A stretch of 64,000 nucleotides of DNA. Origin: Rhizaria sp. SCN 62-66. Its lineage: Eukaryota; Rhizaria, unplaced. This document shows positions 34,095 to 44,275 of this stretch, one piece after another; position 1 is the stretch's first letter, and every line of letters begins with the position of its first letter. The translations under genes were made by a program, and so were the position numbers. The DNA lies in the NCBI GenBank assembly GCA_001724265.1, contig MEDY01000297.1, positions 1-64,000 of the forward strand. Reading direction: 5' to 3'. Below the pieces are notes generated by a model. The model did not search any database. It was not told the DNA's origin and worked only from the letters and a program-made list of their open reading frames with translations.

Positions 34095-37000
34095 TCACAG
34101 CAAGTTGCACTTGCCCTTGTGATAGCACGTCTCGGCCATGTGCCCGCAGTGCGAGTTAACCGTGCGGCCGCCGACAACGCGAATCACCCAGTCAAACAGG
34201 CTCTCGCCGCGCTCGGGCTCGCCGTGGAAGCGCCGCAGTGGTGGCCACACCGTGCCAGTCGCCAGAGCAGAGCCGTTGTAGGCACGGGCGAACGCAGCGC
34301 GGGCCAGCGCCTCTGCGGGGCTCACCGCGGCCGTTGCCGTGGTTGCCGCGACGGTCAGAGCGCCGGGCTGAAGAGGCTTGGTGACTGCGGGTTGAGAGGG
34401 CGAAAGTACGTCGTCATCGTCGTCGCCTCCGACGACAATCGCAGTTTCCGTAGTCGTGCGAGAGACCTTAGCATTGCCGCTGTCAGTCATCGCATCAGTC
34501 TTCGTCTCAGCCTCCGTCTTGGTTGCCATAGCAACAAGAGCAGTCTCTGTCTCGTTCTTAATCTCAGTCTTGATCTCAGATTCGGCTTCAGGCTTGACCT
34601 CAGCGATGCCACTGTCAGGGTTGACGGAGGAGGACGTCTTCGCATTGTTGAGCGAAAGTGCGCCGAGACTGACGGGCGACACCATCTGCAGCTTCTGCTG
34701 CTGCTGCTGACCCTGTCCCAGCTGTTGCTGAGGCTGTGGCTTAGGGGCAAAGAACGACAGGATACTTGGCTGTACAGACGCGCGTGCGGGCTTGGCCTTC
34801 GCAGCCGCGGCGGCAGGACTTGCACTGGAGCTAGCAGAGCTCGCAGCAGAGACAGGAGCAGGGCTAGGCAACTTGACAACAGTGTTCGAATTAATGCTCG
34901 AAGCAGCACCGCCATCAACATCTGAAGAGGCGATCACAGCAGGAGCGCCAACCGCGGGACTGTTACGCTTTGGCTGCTGCTGCTGCTGCTGCTGTTGTGC
35001 ATCGCTGTCATTAATCGCAGCAGGTGTCTCTTGCTCTTGTTTAACCGCGTTATCGCTCAGGTCTAAGGGCCGCTTAATCCCGCGGCTCTCAGATAATGCA
35101 CTGAGACCGCTGCTAGGAGTCACGGCACTGATCCCGGATAAACTGTCAGCACGCTGTGGCGTCACTGTCACGCCAAACTTGGCCAAGCTACTCGCACTAG
35201 TCCCCGCAGAGCTGCTGCTCTTATTCGCACCATCAGGAGCCAAGTCCTCGGCGACGGAGCTGGGACTCGCCATGTTAGCGTCGCTGTTGTTGCTGCTCGC
35301 TAAGGGCGCAATGCCCTTCTTGCTTTGCGGCGTATCCGCGCCCCACCAGTGCGCGGCGCCTTGGCCCAGCGTGCCGTAACTCTGCCCGTGCGCGCCGCCG
35401 CCGCCGCTGCCGTCTCCGATAACAGTGACCTGCTTGCTGGCGGCGACATGTGCGCAGTACTGGTGCACGAGCAGCCAGAGCCCGCGCACAGTGAGGCCCG
35501 CCGCGCGGACCACGGCGACAAAGCGCGGCGCCGCCTCGGCCTGCGCCACGGCGAACGTGTGGTAGAGCAGCGAGCGGTCGCAGAGCCCCGCGGCGACCCA
35601 CTGCAGCGCGAGCTTGAGCGCCACGTCGCCGCCGAACGCGCCACAGCCCCAGTTGCCGGTGGAGATACACGAGTAGAGCGTGGAGTGCGTGAAGGGCGGG
35701 GGCAGCGGGAACGGAGGCGCCCCGGAGACAGCAATCGAGCTAGAGCTACTGTCACTCATTGGAGCCGCCGCAATCGCCCCAGAACTGCTGCTGCTGCTGC
35801 TACTGCTTCGAGCTGCATCGTTGCTGCTGGACGCGAGCACAAAGGGCGCAGTGAGCTGCTCTAGCGGCGCGGGCGCGAGCGTCTGCACCGGGAACGAGAA
35901 GGCCGCCAGCGCCTTGAGCAGCTCGCGGCGCACGGCGGAGAAGGTGAACTGCGCCTGCGGGCTGTGGAAGGCGAGCGCGTCGACGGCCACGATAGCGTTG
36001 GCGACGCGGCCGAAGGCGTCGTACGGCGTGGGGTCCACGTACGGTCCCGCGAAGGCGAAGGAGCGCGAGTAGCCGGTGTAGCTGGAGAAGCGCTCGGCGC
36101 CGACGATGTAGACGACTTCCTTGGGGTCGAGCCGCTCGGCGACCGCAAGCGTGACCAGGCACTCGGGCTTAATCAGGAACAGGATCTCTTCCTGGACGGC
36201 GCCGGAGCGGAGCACGCCGCCACCGAGGAACTTGTTCGCGAAGTCGGCGTGGATGGTCTGCACCGGCGTCGCAGAGGCGAGCGAGATCGCACGAGGAGCA
36301 GCGCTAGATGCTTGGCTGCCGTTCGCGTTGTCGGTGCTGTCTGCGCTGTTTTCGTCGACATCGTCTAAGCCGTCGCTGTCACCATAGTCATCGTCAGAGT
36401 CATCATCGTCATAGAACGCACTGGCGCTGGCACTACTGCCGCGGCTATCACTGTTCGCGCGCGAGCGACGGCGCCTCGCGGGGCGCGGCGCGCGCGACAG
36501 CATGGTGGCCAGCACCGTAGCCGCGGCGTCGGAGCTGTACGTCGCGCCCATGAACTCCACGGGTGCAGTCAGCACGGGGGCGTCTGTGGTGCGCGCGAAG
36601 TGGGACTGCGGTGCAGTCGTCGCGCTCACCGTTGCGCTCGCAGGTGCATCGACGACAGCATCAGAACGAGAGCTAGAGCTAGAGTCGGAGCAAGAAATAG
36701 CGTTATGCTGTGCAGATGTAAGTGCCCCCTTAGAGGGGATCGTGATCGGGGCCGGTACAACGTCTTCAATGCCACCGCCGTCGACAAAGCTGATGGGCGG
36801 CAGCAGAGCGTTGGCGTTGCGGTGAGGCAAGAACTGGCCGTGCAACAACAGGTCAGGCGTCGGCACTACAGCTGCTGTTTCCGTTGTAGTCGCAGCAGAA
36901 GTCGTGGCATCACCGCCGTTGACTGCAGACAGTGCAATGTACTCTGCAAGTGACCGTGACACAGTGAACCCGTCGCCCTGGAGCGAGCCGCGCGCGGCGG

Positions 37001-38597
37001 GCGCTAAGGGGGTACTTGCACTTGCGCCGGCCGGCATGGTGGAGTGGGTGCGAACAAGCCCCGTCACGGCGGCAGCCTTGGCGGCCCGGACGGCGCCGGT
37101 CTCGGGCGGACTCACGCAGTACAGCGCGGTCAAGATCGTGGGGCCGGAGTCACGGCCGCTCACGGTCTTAGACGCAGACGACGACAGCGACGAAGACGCA
37201 GGCGAGACACTGTCGACATTGTCAGGCATCGGTACAGAGCTATCAGACATGACAACTGCGTTGCTCGAGTCCGCGCCAGCAGTGCCAGCGCTCGGATTCA
37301 CAGCGGTGTCTGAAGTGACCGTAAGAACGTGGCGGTACACACTGATAATGCCTCGCAGGTTACGCGCGCGCTTCCGCAGCGCACTCTGACTCTGCGCACC
37401 TGCAGTCGCGTTCACAGCGGCCGTAGCGGCGGCGACGGCGGCCCTCATGCGGTCGCGCATTGTGAGGAAATACTGGAACACACAGTCGAGCTTGGCGACC
37501 TGGCAGCCGATCACGCCCCAGTCCCCCGCCTCCCGACCGTAAGCGGCCCCCGCATCGCCACTATGGGCGGACGCAATGCGCCTGTTGTGGATGCGGCTGT
37601 AAAGCTCGAGAAAGCACAAGTGCGGGTAATATCCAGCTTTGTTTGCGTTTGTGCTGTTGCTGCTGCCGCCTTTACTCTTGCCAGCATTCGAGCTTGAGAT
37701 GGGGCTATTGCTCGCCGCGTTGTTCGGCAGTGGCTTCTTCATGTAGATAGATCCCGGCGACTTGGAGACTGCAGTGTCAGGACTGTTTGCGGTCGCGCCC
37801 GCGTTGGCGGGGTTGACAGCGACAGGCCTCGTTTGCACAGTGTGCACAGTGATCGGCTGTCCGACGAGCCCAAACAGCGCGCACGCGAGCAGAGAGGCGA
37901 CGAATTGCCGCGGTAGGTGCAGTGCGGCGCCGGCGTCCAGGTCAACGAAGCCGCCGCTGGCCCGCGGGTCAGGGTCGAACCGCGGGTTGTTGCGGCGCCG
38001 GCGACTGTGTCCGGAACCATGACCGTGAGCTGCAGTGAGACGGCGGCCGTGGGTAACGTTGTACAGAGACGTCACGCCTCCCTCGTCCTCGTCATCATCA
38101 TCACTGCTGTTTTCACCGATGGCTGCACCACTGGCAGCCTTTCCAGCAGTCTTCTTCGCTTCCCTCGCGACAGCGGCGGCCGCGGCGGCCCTGTCGCTGG
38201 CTGCGGCTGCGCGGCCCTCCTTGGCGCGCAGCGTTGGGAGCAGGCAGTCGCCGTAGCGCGCCGCCAGCGCCGCCAGCGGGGGCAGCCGCGCGCGCGAGAC
38301 GCGGCCGCGTAGCGCGCTGAGCGCGGCGGCGGTCAGGGACTGCGGGGGCAGGTAGCGGCTGTGGGAAACCAGCAGGGGGCTGGGACCCGAGTGCGACTGA
38401 GACTGGGACTGGGATTGCGACTGGGCGGTAGGATTCGCAGTCGTCGTCGCGCTGGCGCCAACAGCCAACGACTGCGTCTGCTCATAGTCACTGTCGTCGC
38501 TGCTATCATCGTCATCCTCGGTTTCATTCTCGCTCACACTCGCACTGGCACTGGCGATGGCACTGACACTGGCACGATTAGCGTCTGCATTAGTCAT
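34095..38597 (-). CDS. PARG: Poly(ADP-ribose) glycohydrolase with PIP box
   Basis: Single exon, 1,500 residues, TGA stop. The helical PARG N-terminal part is visible (LPRQFVASLLACALFGLVGQ; later QVAKLDCVFQYF). The catalytic macrodomain has FLGGGVLRSGAVQEEILFL, which includes the GGG-x6-QEE signature whose second Glu does the hydrolysis. NWGCGAFGGD follows, the loop that holds the ADP-ribose phosphates. It degrades poly(ADP-ribose) chains made by PARPs in DNA repair. Ser/Ala/Asp-rich inserts separate the conserved blocks and explain a length well above the usual 500-1,000. Near residue 1270 QPSILSFF is a perfect PCNA-interaction box (QxxIxxFF). The last 20 residues contain CGHMAETCYHKGKC, a possible metal site. 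The start is the first Met; the frame is open further upstream without a Met. The NATD1-like gene ends only 125 bases upstream. Confidence 0.9.
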   Translation of the reverse strand: MTNADANRASVSAIASASASVSENETEDDDDSSDDSDYEQTQSLAVGASATTTANPTAQSQSQSQSQSHSGPSPLLVSHSRYLPPQSLTAAALSALRGRVSRARLPPLAALAARYGDCLLPTLRAKEGRAAAASDRAAAAAAVAREAKKTAGKAASGAAIGENSSDDDDEDEGGVTSLYNVTHGRRLTAAHGHGSGHSRRRRNNPRFDPDPRASGGFVDLDAGAALHLPRQFVASLLACALFGLVGQPITVHTVQTRPVAVNPANAGATANSPDTAVSKSPGSIYMKKPLPNNAASNSPISSSNAGKSKGGSSNSTNANKAGYYPHLCFLELYSRIHNRRIASAHSGDAGAAYGREAGDWGVIGCQVAKLDCVFQYFLTMRDRMRAAVAAATAAVNATAGAQSQSALRKRARNLRGIISVYRHVLTVTSDTAVNPSAGTAGADSSNAVVMSDSSVPMPDNVDSVSPASSSLSSSASKTVSGRDSGPTILTALYCVSPPETGAVRAAKAAAVTGLVRTHSTMPAGASASTPLAPAARGSLQGDGFTVSRSLAEYIALSAVNGGDATTSAATTTETAAVVPTPDLLLHGQFLPHRNANALLPPISFVDGGGIEDVVPAPITIPSKGALTSAQHNAISCSDSSSSSRSDAVVDAPASATVSATTAPQSHFARTTDAPVLTAPVEFMGATYSSDAAATVLATMLSRAPRPARRRRSRANSDSRGSSASASAFYDDDDSDDDYGDSDGLDDVDENSADSTDNANGSQASSAAPRAISLASATPVQTIHADFANKFLGGGVLRSGAVQEEILFLIKPECLVTLAVAERLDPKEVVYIVGAERFSSYTGYSRSFAFAGPYVDPTPYDAFGRVANAIVAVDALAFHSPQAQFTFSAVRRELLKALAAFSFPVQTLAPAPLEQLTAPFVLASSSNDAARSSSSSSSSSGAIAAAPMSDSSSSSIAVSGAPPFPLPPPFTHSTLYSCISTGNWGCGAFGGDVALKLALQWVAAGLCDRSLLYHTFAVAQAEAAPRFVAVVRAAGLTVRGLWLLVHQYCAHVAASKQVTVIGDGSGGGGAHGQSYGTLGQGAAHWWGADTPQSKKGIAPLASSNNSDANMASPSSVAEDLAPDGANKSSSSAGTSASSLAKFGVTVTPQRADSLSGISAVTPSSGLSALSESRGIKRPLDLSDNAVKQEQETPAAINDSDAQQQQQQQQPKRNSPAVGAPAVIASSDVDGGAASSINSNTVVKLPSPAPVSAASSASSSASPAAAAAKAKPARASVQPSILSFFAPKPQPQQQLGQGQQQQQKLQMVSPVSLGALSLNNAKTSSSVNPDSGIAEVKPEAESEIKTEIKNETETALVAMATKTEAETKTDAMTDSGNAKVSRTTTETAIVVGGDDDDDVLSPSQPAVTKPLQPGALTVAATTATAAVSPAEALARAAFARAYNGSALATGTVWPPLRRFHGEPERGESLFDWVIRVVGGRTVNSHCGHMAETCYHKGKCNLL

Positions 38598-38722
38598 ATT
38601 CGTGTCATCATCACCACGAGCATCTGCAATGACAGGAGCAGCAGCAACAGCAGGACTCCGACGACCGGGTTGACTTGAGTCAACCTTGCTCCCGCCACCA
38701 CTTACATCCTTGCGCGGGGTCC

Positions 38723-40862
38723 TTAGATCCCTGCACGCGCCGCCACTCGCGCGCTTCCAAGCCCAGCCGCCCTTAACGGCGGCCCCAGCACGGCAGCGCG
38801 AGTCTGCGCCCAGCCCTGCGGCGGCAGTAGCGCCAGGTAGCGCCGCAGGCCGCGCGCGGAGGCCAGGACCTCGGCGTAGGGCCGCGCGGGGGCCGAGCGG
38901 GCGAGCTGGCGCCAGTGCAGCAGCGACGGGGGCTCCGGGCTCGACGCGGCGCTGGCGGTCGCACTGGCGCTGCTGCTGCTGCTGCTGCTGCTGGTACCGG
39001 CAGTCGAACCAGAGAGACTAGAGCTCGAACGAGAGGTATCTTTGTCCGCAGTGGTGTTATTGGGCGCTGAGGTGTACTCAGTGTAATAAAGAGGCCTCAC
39101 GCCCGTGCTGCCGTTGTTGTACGAACTCCGACCGCTATAGCCGCCATACGCGTTGCCGCTGCCGCTGCTGTTGCTGTTCAGCGCGGCCGACTCAGCGGCG
39201 CTGAGCGGGTCGGGCTCGGCGCCGCCCTGCGGCAGATGCGGCGCTTGCGACGGCAACGCGTCGACGGGCTGCGAGAAGAGCACGCCCAGCAGCGCGTCGG
39301 GCGGGTTGCACAGGCTGGCGATGAAGGACGACGGGTGCTGGGCCAGGTACAGCAACGCACGCGCACTAGAGCTCGCTGCACTGGAGCTCGCACTTGCACT
39401 TGAACTCGAACTGGCGCTAACGCTAGAGCTTGCGTTGTTGTTGCTGTTGATGGTGGGGAATTGTACGTAGGGCGGCTGTAAGTACCCTGCTCGTGCCAGT
39501 GTAGGGTCGTTCGCGGCCGCGGCCTCGCAGGCCCTTACATGCGCGAGGTAGCTCTGGCGTGTAAGGGCCAGCACCGACGCTGGCACGGCACCGGTGTTTG
39601 GAATGCGCCGTGCGTGCCCGGCATAATTGCCGTCAGCGTTGCCGTTGTTGTTGTAGTTTTGCGTGTTTGTTGTCGTGGTCAGCAGCGACTGCGGCACGAT
39701 TGCCCACCCGCAGTGCACGTACAGAAGCGCCATCGCCACGCTGTTCGGCGACAGCAGACAGTACCCCGCACCCGCTCCCGCAGCAGCAGCACTCGCGGAC
39801 GCACTTGCACTTGCGCTAGAGGAAGTGGCCGCGGTGTAGGTGGAGAAGCGCCGCGGGTTGGCCAGGAACGCGCTGACCTGCAGCATGCGGTGCCAACGCC
39901 ACGCGAGCGCGGGGTGGTGTGGCAGCAGCAAGTACGACGAGGGGATGAAGCCGCGCGGGTTGCCGTAATAATACGGACGACGGCGACGATTGGAGTGCTG
40001 CTGCTGAGGTTGAGGAGACTGCGACTAGGTCTGGATCTGATTCTGTGGGAGCTTAGGGGGAGTCTTCTGAGCCTGTTGAGGCTGAGGCTGGGGCTGAGAC
40101 TGAGGATGAGGCTGAGTATAAGCCTGGGGCTAGGTCTGAGCCTGGGGCTGAGGCTGGGTTTGGGCTTGGTTCTGAGCTGCCTGCAGTAGGTTGTTAAAGT
40201 GACTCGTGACGCTCAAGCTGCTCGTATTGATCGGCGCGCTGGAAGTACTGCTACGAGCGGCTGCGCTTGAATTCGCACTCACATTCGAGTTACTTGCGCC
40301 CGCAATCGCGCTCACGTCGTTGGTCGAGCTCGAGCTAGCGCTGCCGTTATGGGCGACCGCGCCCTCAACAATGTCGTTGTTCTTGCGGCCCTCCTTTGCG
40401 AGGTACACGGGGACGTAGGTGCATGTGGGCCGCACACGCAGCAGCTGCGAGCGCGCGAAGTGGAACGCGCCGTCGCAGAGCACCGCGGCAATGCCTTGGC
40501 CCCTGTGAAAGGTCGTTCAGTACAGTGCAAGTATAACAAGATGGCGCGTGTGAGCTCGAGATAGCTACGATGTATCCCGAACTAAGATGCTGAATGTTCT
40601 TGTCAAGGCCAACGTACCGGTGGGACTTGGGAACAAAGGTGTGAATAATGTCGAGCACAACGTCGCCGTTGGGTGTCGAGACGAGGTTATACTGCAACAG
40701 CGCCGTTGCCGAAGAGGAAGACTGTGGCTGCCGCGCGCTAGCTGCTGTCGCTGCGGTGAGTGAGATGCGGAACTCGCCGCTCTGCTGGTCCACCGCGGGC
40801 ACATGGCGCACGTCGCGCCAGGTGTACGGCGCCGGCGCAGCACGCGGGGCCGTGGAAGACAT
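38723..40862 (-). CDS. NATD1-like GNAT acetyltransferase with long extension, two in-frame UAG
   Basis: Two exons on the minus strand, 40862-40618 and 40502-38723, giving 674 residues and a TAA stop if two TAG codons (40132-40130 and 40027-40025) are sense. Residues about 29-120 form a small GNAT domain of the NATD1/YjdJ type: GEFRISL, ALLQYNL, DIIHTFVP, then HRGQGIAAVL made across the splice junction (the acetyl-CoA loop), and CTYVPVYL. After it comes a (Gln-X)n region holding both TAGs. It is followed by about 430 residues with patches such as NPRGFIPSSYLLLPHHPALA, SVAMALLYVHCGWAI and QHPSSFIASLCNPPDALLG, split by Ser/Ala tracts, with no recognised domain. Under the standard code the protein would stop after 205 residues and the rest would be an orphan ORF. 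The acetyl acceptor is unknown. Confidence 0.65.
40025..40027 (-). other. In-frame UAG codon 2, NATD1-like gene (probable Gln)
   Basis: Codon 241. Reads CAG ATC CAG ACC TAG TCG on the coding strand and is followed by CAG, again on the Gln phase of the repeat. Confidence 0.75.
40130..40132 (-). other. In-frame UAG codon 1, NATD1-like gene (probable Gln)
   Basis: Codon 206. Reads CAG GCT CAG ACC TAG CCC on the coding strand, so TAG takes the Gln position of an alternating repeat. Confidence 0.75.
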
Positions 40863-41354
40863 CTCGTAGATTCAACACAACGACACGCAAGGCGCGCTTT
40901 GCTTAACTGTCTTTCTGGACAGCAAGTAGCAAGACATGAGAAAGACTTGGTGAGATGTTAGTAAGTGATACAAGTAGGAAACTACGGATTTAATTTGTAA
41001 CTAGTGTGATATACCCACTGACGGATGTTTTATGGCAGATATAGCACCCCCGATTCGACATCACTTGAGGGCGGGCGATCCAATCGCCCTGAAAAGTATT
41101 TGTGGTCGAAACGTTTTTCGGCCCTTACCAAATTGTATTTACGCTTCGACAAACAAGAAGAGAGCGCGGGACGGGAATCGATTGATACACGTGAGTCTGA
41201 CCGTCAGTAGCATATTCATTCACATATCGCGTTTAAATTGCGATTCAATACTTCCACACTACATATATTCTCTATAAGCGGTCAAAATTTCCTCTAACAA
41301 TCCCGCCTTCGCCCCACCCCTTGCTCCCCTCGCACCCCACGCCTAGCGCTCGTC
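40863..41354. other. Divergent intergenic region, NATD1-like and NOB1 promoters
   Basis: Two genes diverge from here. The last 60 bases before the NOB1 start are C/T-rich. Small ORFs inside have no family match. Confidence 0.5.
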
Positions 41355-43738
41355 ATGTGGGGCTCTTCCGAGGCTCTCACGGCGCTCAAGTCGAAGCTGT
41401 CTTCGACGCCCGCCACCACCGACGTCAGCCGCACCCGCGTCGCGAACACATTTAACCTGCAGCACCGCGCTCAGGAGGAAGAGGCCGCCGCCGCCGCCGC
41501 CGCTGCGGATAGTACGGCTGTGGCCTCCTCGTCCGTCGTCTCGCGCTCCGCCAGCAACAAGGCCGCCGCGGCAGCCGGCGTCGACGCCACCGGCGCTGCC
41601 GGCGCCGAGGGCGCGACGCCCCTGCTGGCCGTGGCCGTCCCGATCATCCAGACCGTCGGCGACGCCGCCCCTCACCCCACCTCAGAGACCGCCAACGCCA
41701 CCGGCGGCGCCAGTGCGATCTTGAACGGCTGCACCGTGCGGTCCGTGGTGCTGGACGCGGGCTCCTTCCTGGGCAGCGCGCGCGTGGAGCGGCTGGGCCC
41801 TGACGTGAACTACTACACGATCGACGAGGTCGTGACCGAGATCAAGGATCCGCGCTCTAAGGCCCTCTACGACGCGTTCCCGTACCCGATCCGCATCGCA
41901 CCCGTGTTCCTTTCGTCCCTCCGCGCGGTGTCCGAGGCCAGCAAGGCCACGGGCGACTACTACGCGCTCTCGGCTGTGGACCGCAAGGTGATGGCGCTGG
42001 CGTACCAGCTCGAGGTCGCGGCCCATGGCATGGCCAACCTCAACCAGCACGCCGCCTCGGCCGCCGCCGCCGGGACTAAGCCCGCGCGCCGCCTCAACAA
42101 GCCCAAGGCTAAGGACAACGCCACCACCAAGAGCGGGGCGAGTGCCGAGAACGATGACGACGAGGAGGACGCGGAGGTGGTTGCCTACGCGCGGCTCTGC
42201 GACGACGTCTCCGTCGCCCCCTTCGACGCCTCCCTGTTCGTGACGGCGACGGCCGAGGACTACTGGAGCTTCGCAGGGGTCGATGCCGCCGCCGCCGCCG
42301 CCGAGGAGGCCACCGCGCTCGCTACCGCCACCGCCACTGCCGCTGCCGCCGCGACTGCCGCCGCCGCTGCCGCTGCCGCTGCTGCCGCCCCTGCTGCCGA
42401 GAAGGCCTCCACTCCCGCGAACAGTCACAGTAACGCCGCCCATAGTACCGAGGCGGGCGCCGACGACGGCGAGTGGACCGCTGCTCCTTCCAAGAAGGCC
42501 GCCCCCAAGAAGGACGCCAACGGCAATGGCAACACCGCCAAGAACGCCGCCAAGCCCCAGGCCATCCCGGGCTTCGGCTCGGGCGACTGGGTCACTCCGC
42601 AGATGCTCGGCGTCAAGGCTAAGTACGTCCACATATAGCGCAGCTTTCATGCATTATTATTTCGCTTTAGTTCTATGTAATTCTGTAGTAATTTTCGTAT
42701 ATCACGATTTGTGTTTCTCTAAGCTCACATGTTTCACTTGTTCCGCTAACTTTGTGCTGTTGCGCTCTCCCTAGGCCCAAGGCCCCCGCCGCTCCTGCCG
42801 CCGCCGCTGCGGCGCCCGAGGAGGCCGGCGAAGGCAAGAAGAAGGGCAAGAAGGGCAAGAAGGCCGCCCTGCCCGCCGCCGCCAGCGCCGCCGCCGTGGC
42901 CGCCGCCGCCGCCGCCGCCGACGCCGCCGTGTCCGGCCAGGCCAGCGCCGCTGCAACTGCGGCTGTGGGCCCTGCCCCGGCCTCTGCTGCCACCGCCGCC
43001 GCCGCTGCTGCCGCTGCGACCCCCACCGATTCCGCCTCTGCGACCGCCAAGACTTCGCTCTCCGCCAGCGCTGCTCCCTACACTGCGTCTGCGTCTGCGG
43101 CCCAGCTGGCGACGGAGGCGTTCTTCTCGGGCGGCGCCGCGGGCTCCGACTCGCTCCCCGCGCACGTGTCTGCGAAGCTCCCGCGCTCGCGCTCGACGGT
43201 GGCATGCTTGACGCACGACCTCTCGATTCAGAACTCGCTGCTCCACTGCGGGCTGCGTGTGCTGACGGGGCAGGCCGCGCTGGCCGTGCAGCAGGAGCGT
43301 CGCTTTGTGCTGCGCTGCTCGTCGTGCTTCACCGTGTGCGGCGACATGGGCCGCCAGTTCTGCCCCAGCTGTGGTGGCCACACGCTCTACCGCGCCTCGG
43401 TGCACACCAACGCGCGTGGCGAGGAGAGCTACCGCTGGCGCGAGGGCTTCCGCCAGATGTCGACCAAGCGCGGCACGCGGTACGCGATCCCGACAATGCT
43501 GGGCGGGAACATTGGCAAGCGGCAGGACCTGAAGCTGCGCGAGGACATGATGCCGATGCGGCGCCGCAGGGACGTCAAGGCCGAGGAAGCGGACCGCCTG
43601 GGCGTGCTGGCCTCCACCGAGGGCGGCTTCGAGGGCGTCGGCGCGCACTTCGGCTACGTGCGCAACGAGCGTAGGGCCGAGGCCGTCGTCGGCTACGGCA
43701 GGAAGAACCCCAACCAGGTCCGCAAGTTCAAGGGCTAA
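41355..43738 (+). CDS. NOB1: NOB1 endonuclease for 18S rRNA 3'-end maturation
   Basis: Two exons, 41355-42622 and 42775-43738; 743 residues, TAA stop. NOB1 is the PIN-domain nuclease that cleaves 20S pre-rRNA at site D in the late 40S particle. The PIN domain is at about 130-225, with acidic residues Asp134 (VVLDAGSFLG) and Asp209 (LSAVDRKVMAL). After an Ala/Lys-rich linker come VACLTHDLSIQNSLLHCGL and the zinc ribbon RCSSCF (604/607) with FCPSCGG (619/622). The basic C-terminus includes GRKNPNQVRKFKG. Usual length is about 400 residues; the excess is poly-Ala and acidic inserts between the PIN domain and the zinc ribbon, interrupted by the single phase-2 intron. Confidence 0.93.
42277..42400 (+). 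repeat. GCC-rich poly-Ala tract in NOB1
   Basis: Mostly GCC/GCT/GCG codons encode nearly continuous Ala in the linker between the PIN domain and the zinc ribbon; a second such tract lies at about 42880-43020. Confidence 0.8.
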
Positions 43739-44275
43739 GCGAAGCTAAGAAAATCAGCTCTTGGGCTGACGGTTCTGCTTATTTGTTATATGCTTAGGGA
43801 GATAGATTATTTGTTGTTCCGTGATTTTGTATGAGACTTTGTTAATCAAGAAAGAAATACATCTTATGTTGTTGTCTATTTTCTCTTCGTCAACGATCTG
43901 GATGAGCTTCAAGTGCTTTTGTGTTTGTTTGGGTCGGTCGATTTCGCTATTTTTGAGAACCACTGTTGCTCGGCGAAGCGGCGGTTGGCTCGATGGTGAG
44001 GTAACGGATTGATTTGGGACCCTCTAGAACTCGCGTTATGCTCGTTCAATTGATATGCTGGTGCTTTGTTATATAGCCAAACGATAGTATTGCGCTAGTT
44101 CTTGATATAAAATTCCCTGAATGCGTGATTATCCCTTCAAAATCGCATCCTCTAGTCCTCACTTGACTTACTGTCTGCTCCCTCACTCGCCCCTCCTGCT
44201 TTCCCCTGCACACCCATGTAAACCGATTCTTACTACTTTTCTAGCGCTTGTAAGCGTAGATTAATTGCGCCCAGC
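43739..44275. other. Intergenic, leader of the coiled-coil gene
   Basis: AT-rich, turning C/T-rich at about 44155-44215 ahead of the next start. No gene seen. Confidence 0.45.

Noticed and set aside
40025-40132. UAG meaning Leu, as reported in another protist lineage
   Set aside because: Both TAGs occupy Gln positions of a repeat and differ from CAG by one base; Leu has no support here, though no conserved column settles it.
41025-41277. Small ORFs upstream of NOB1
   Set aside because: AT-rich codons, overlapping frames and no family match; they lie in the divergent promoter region.
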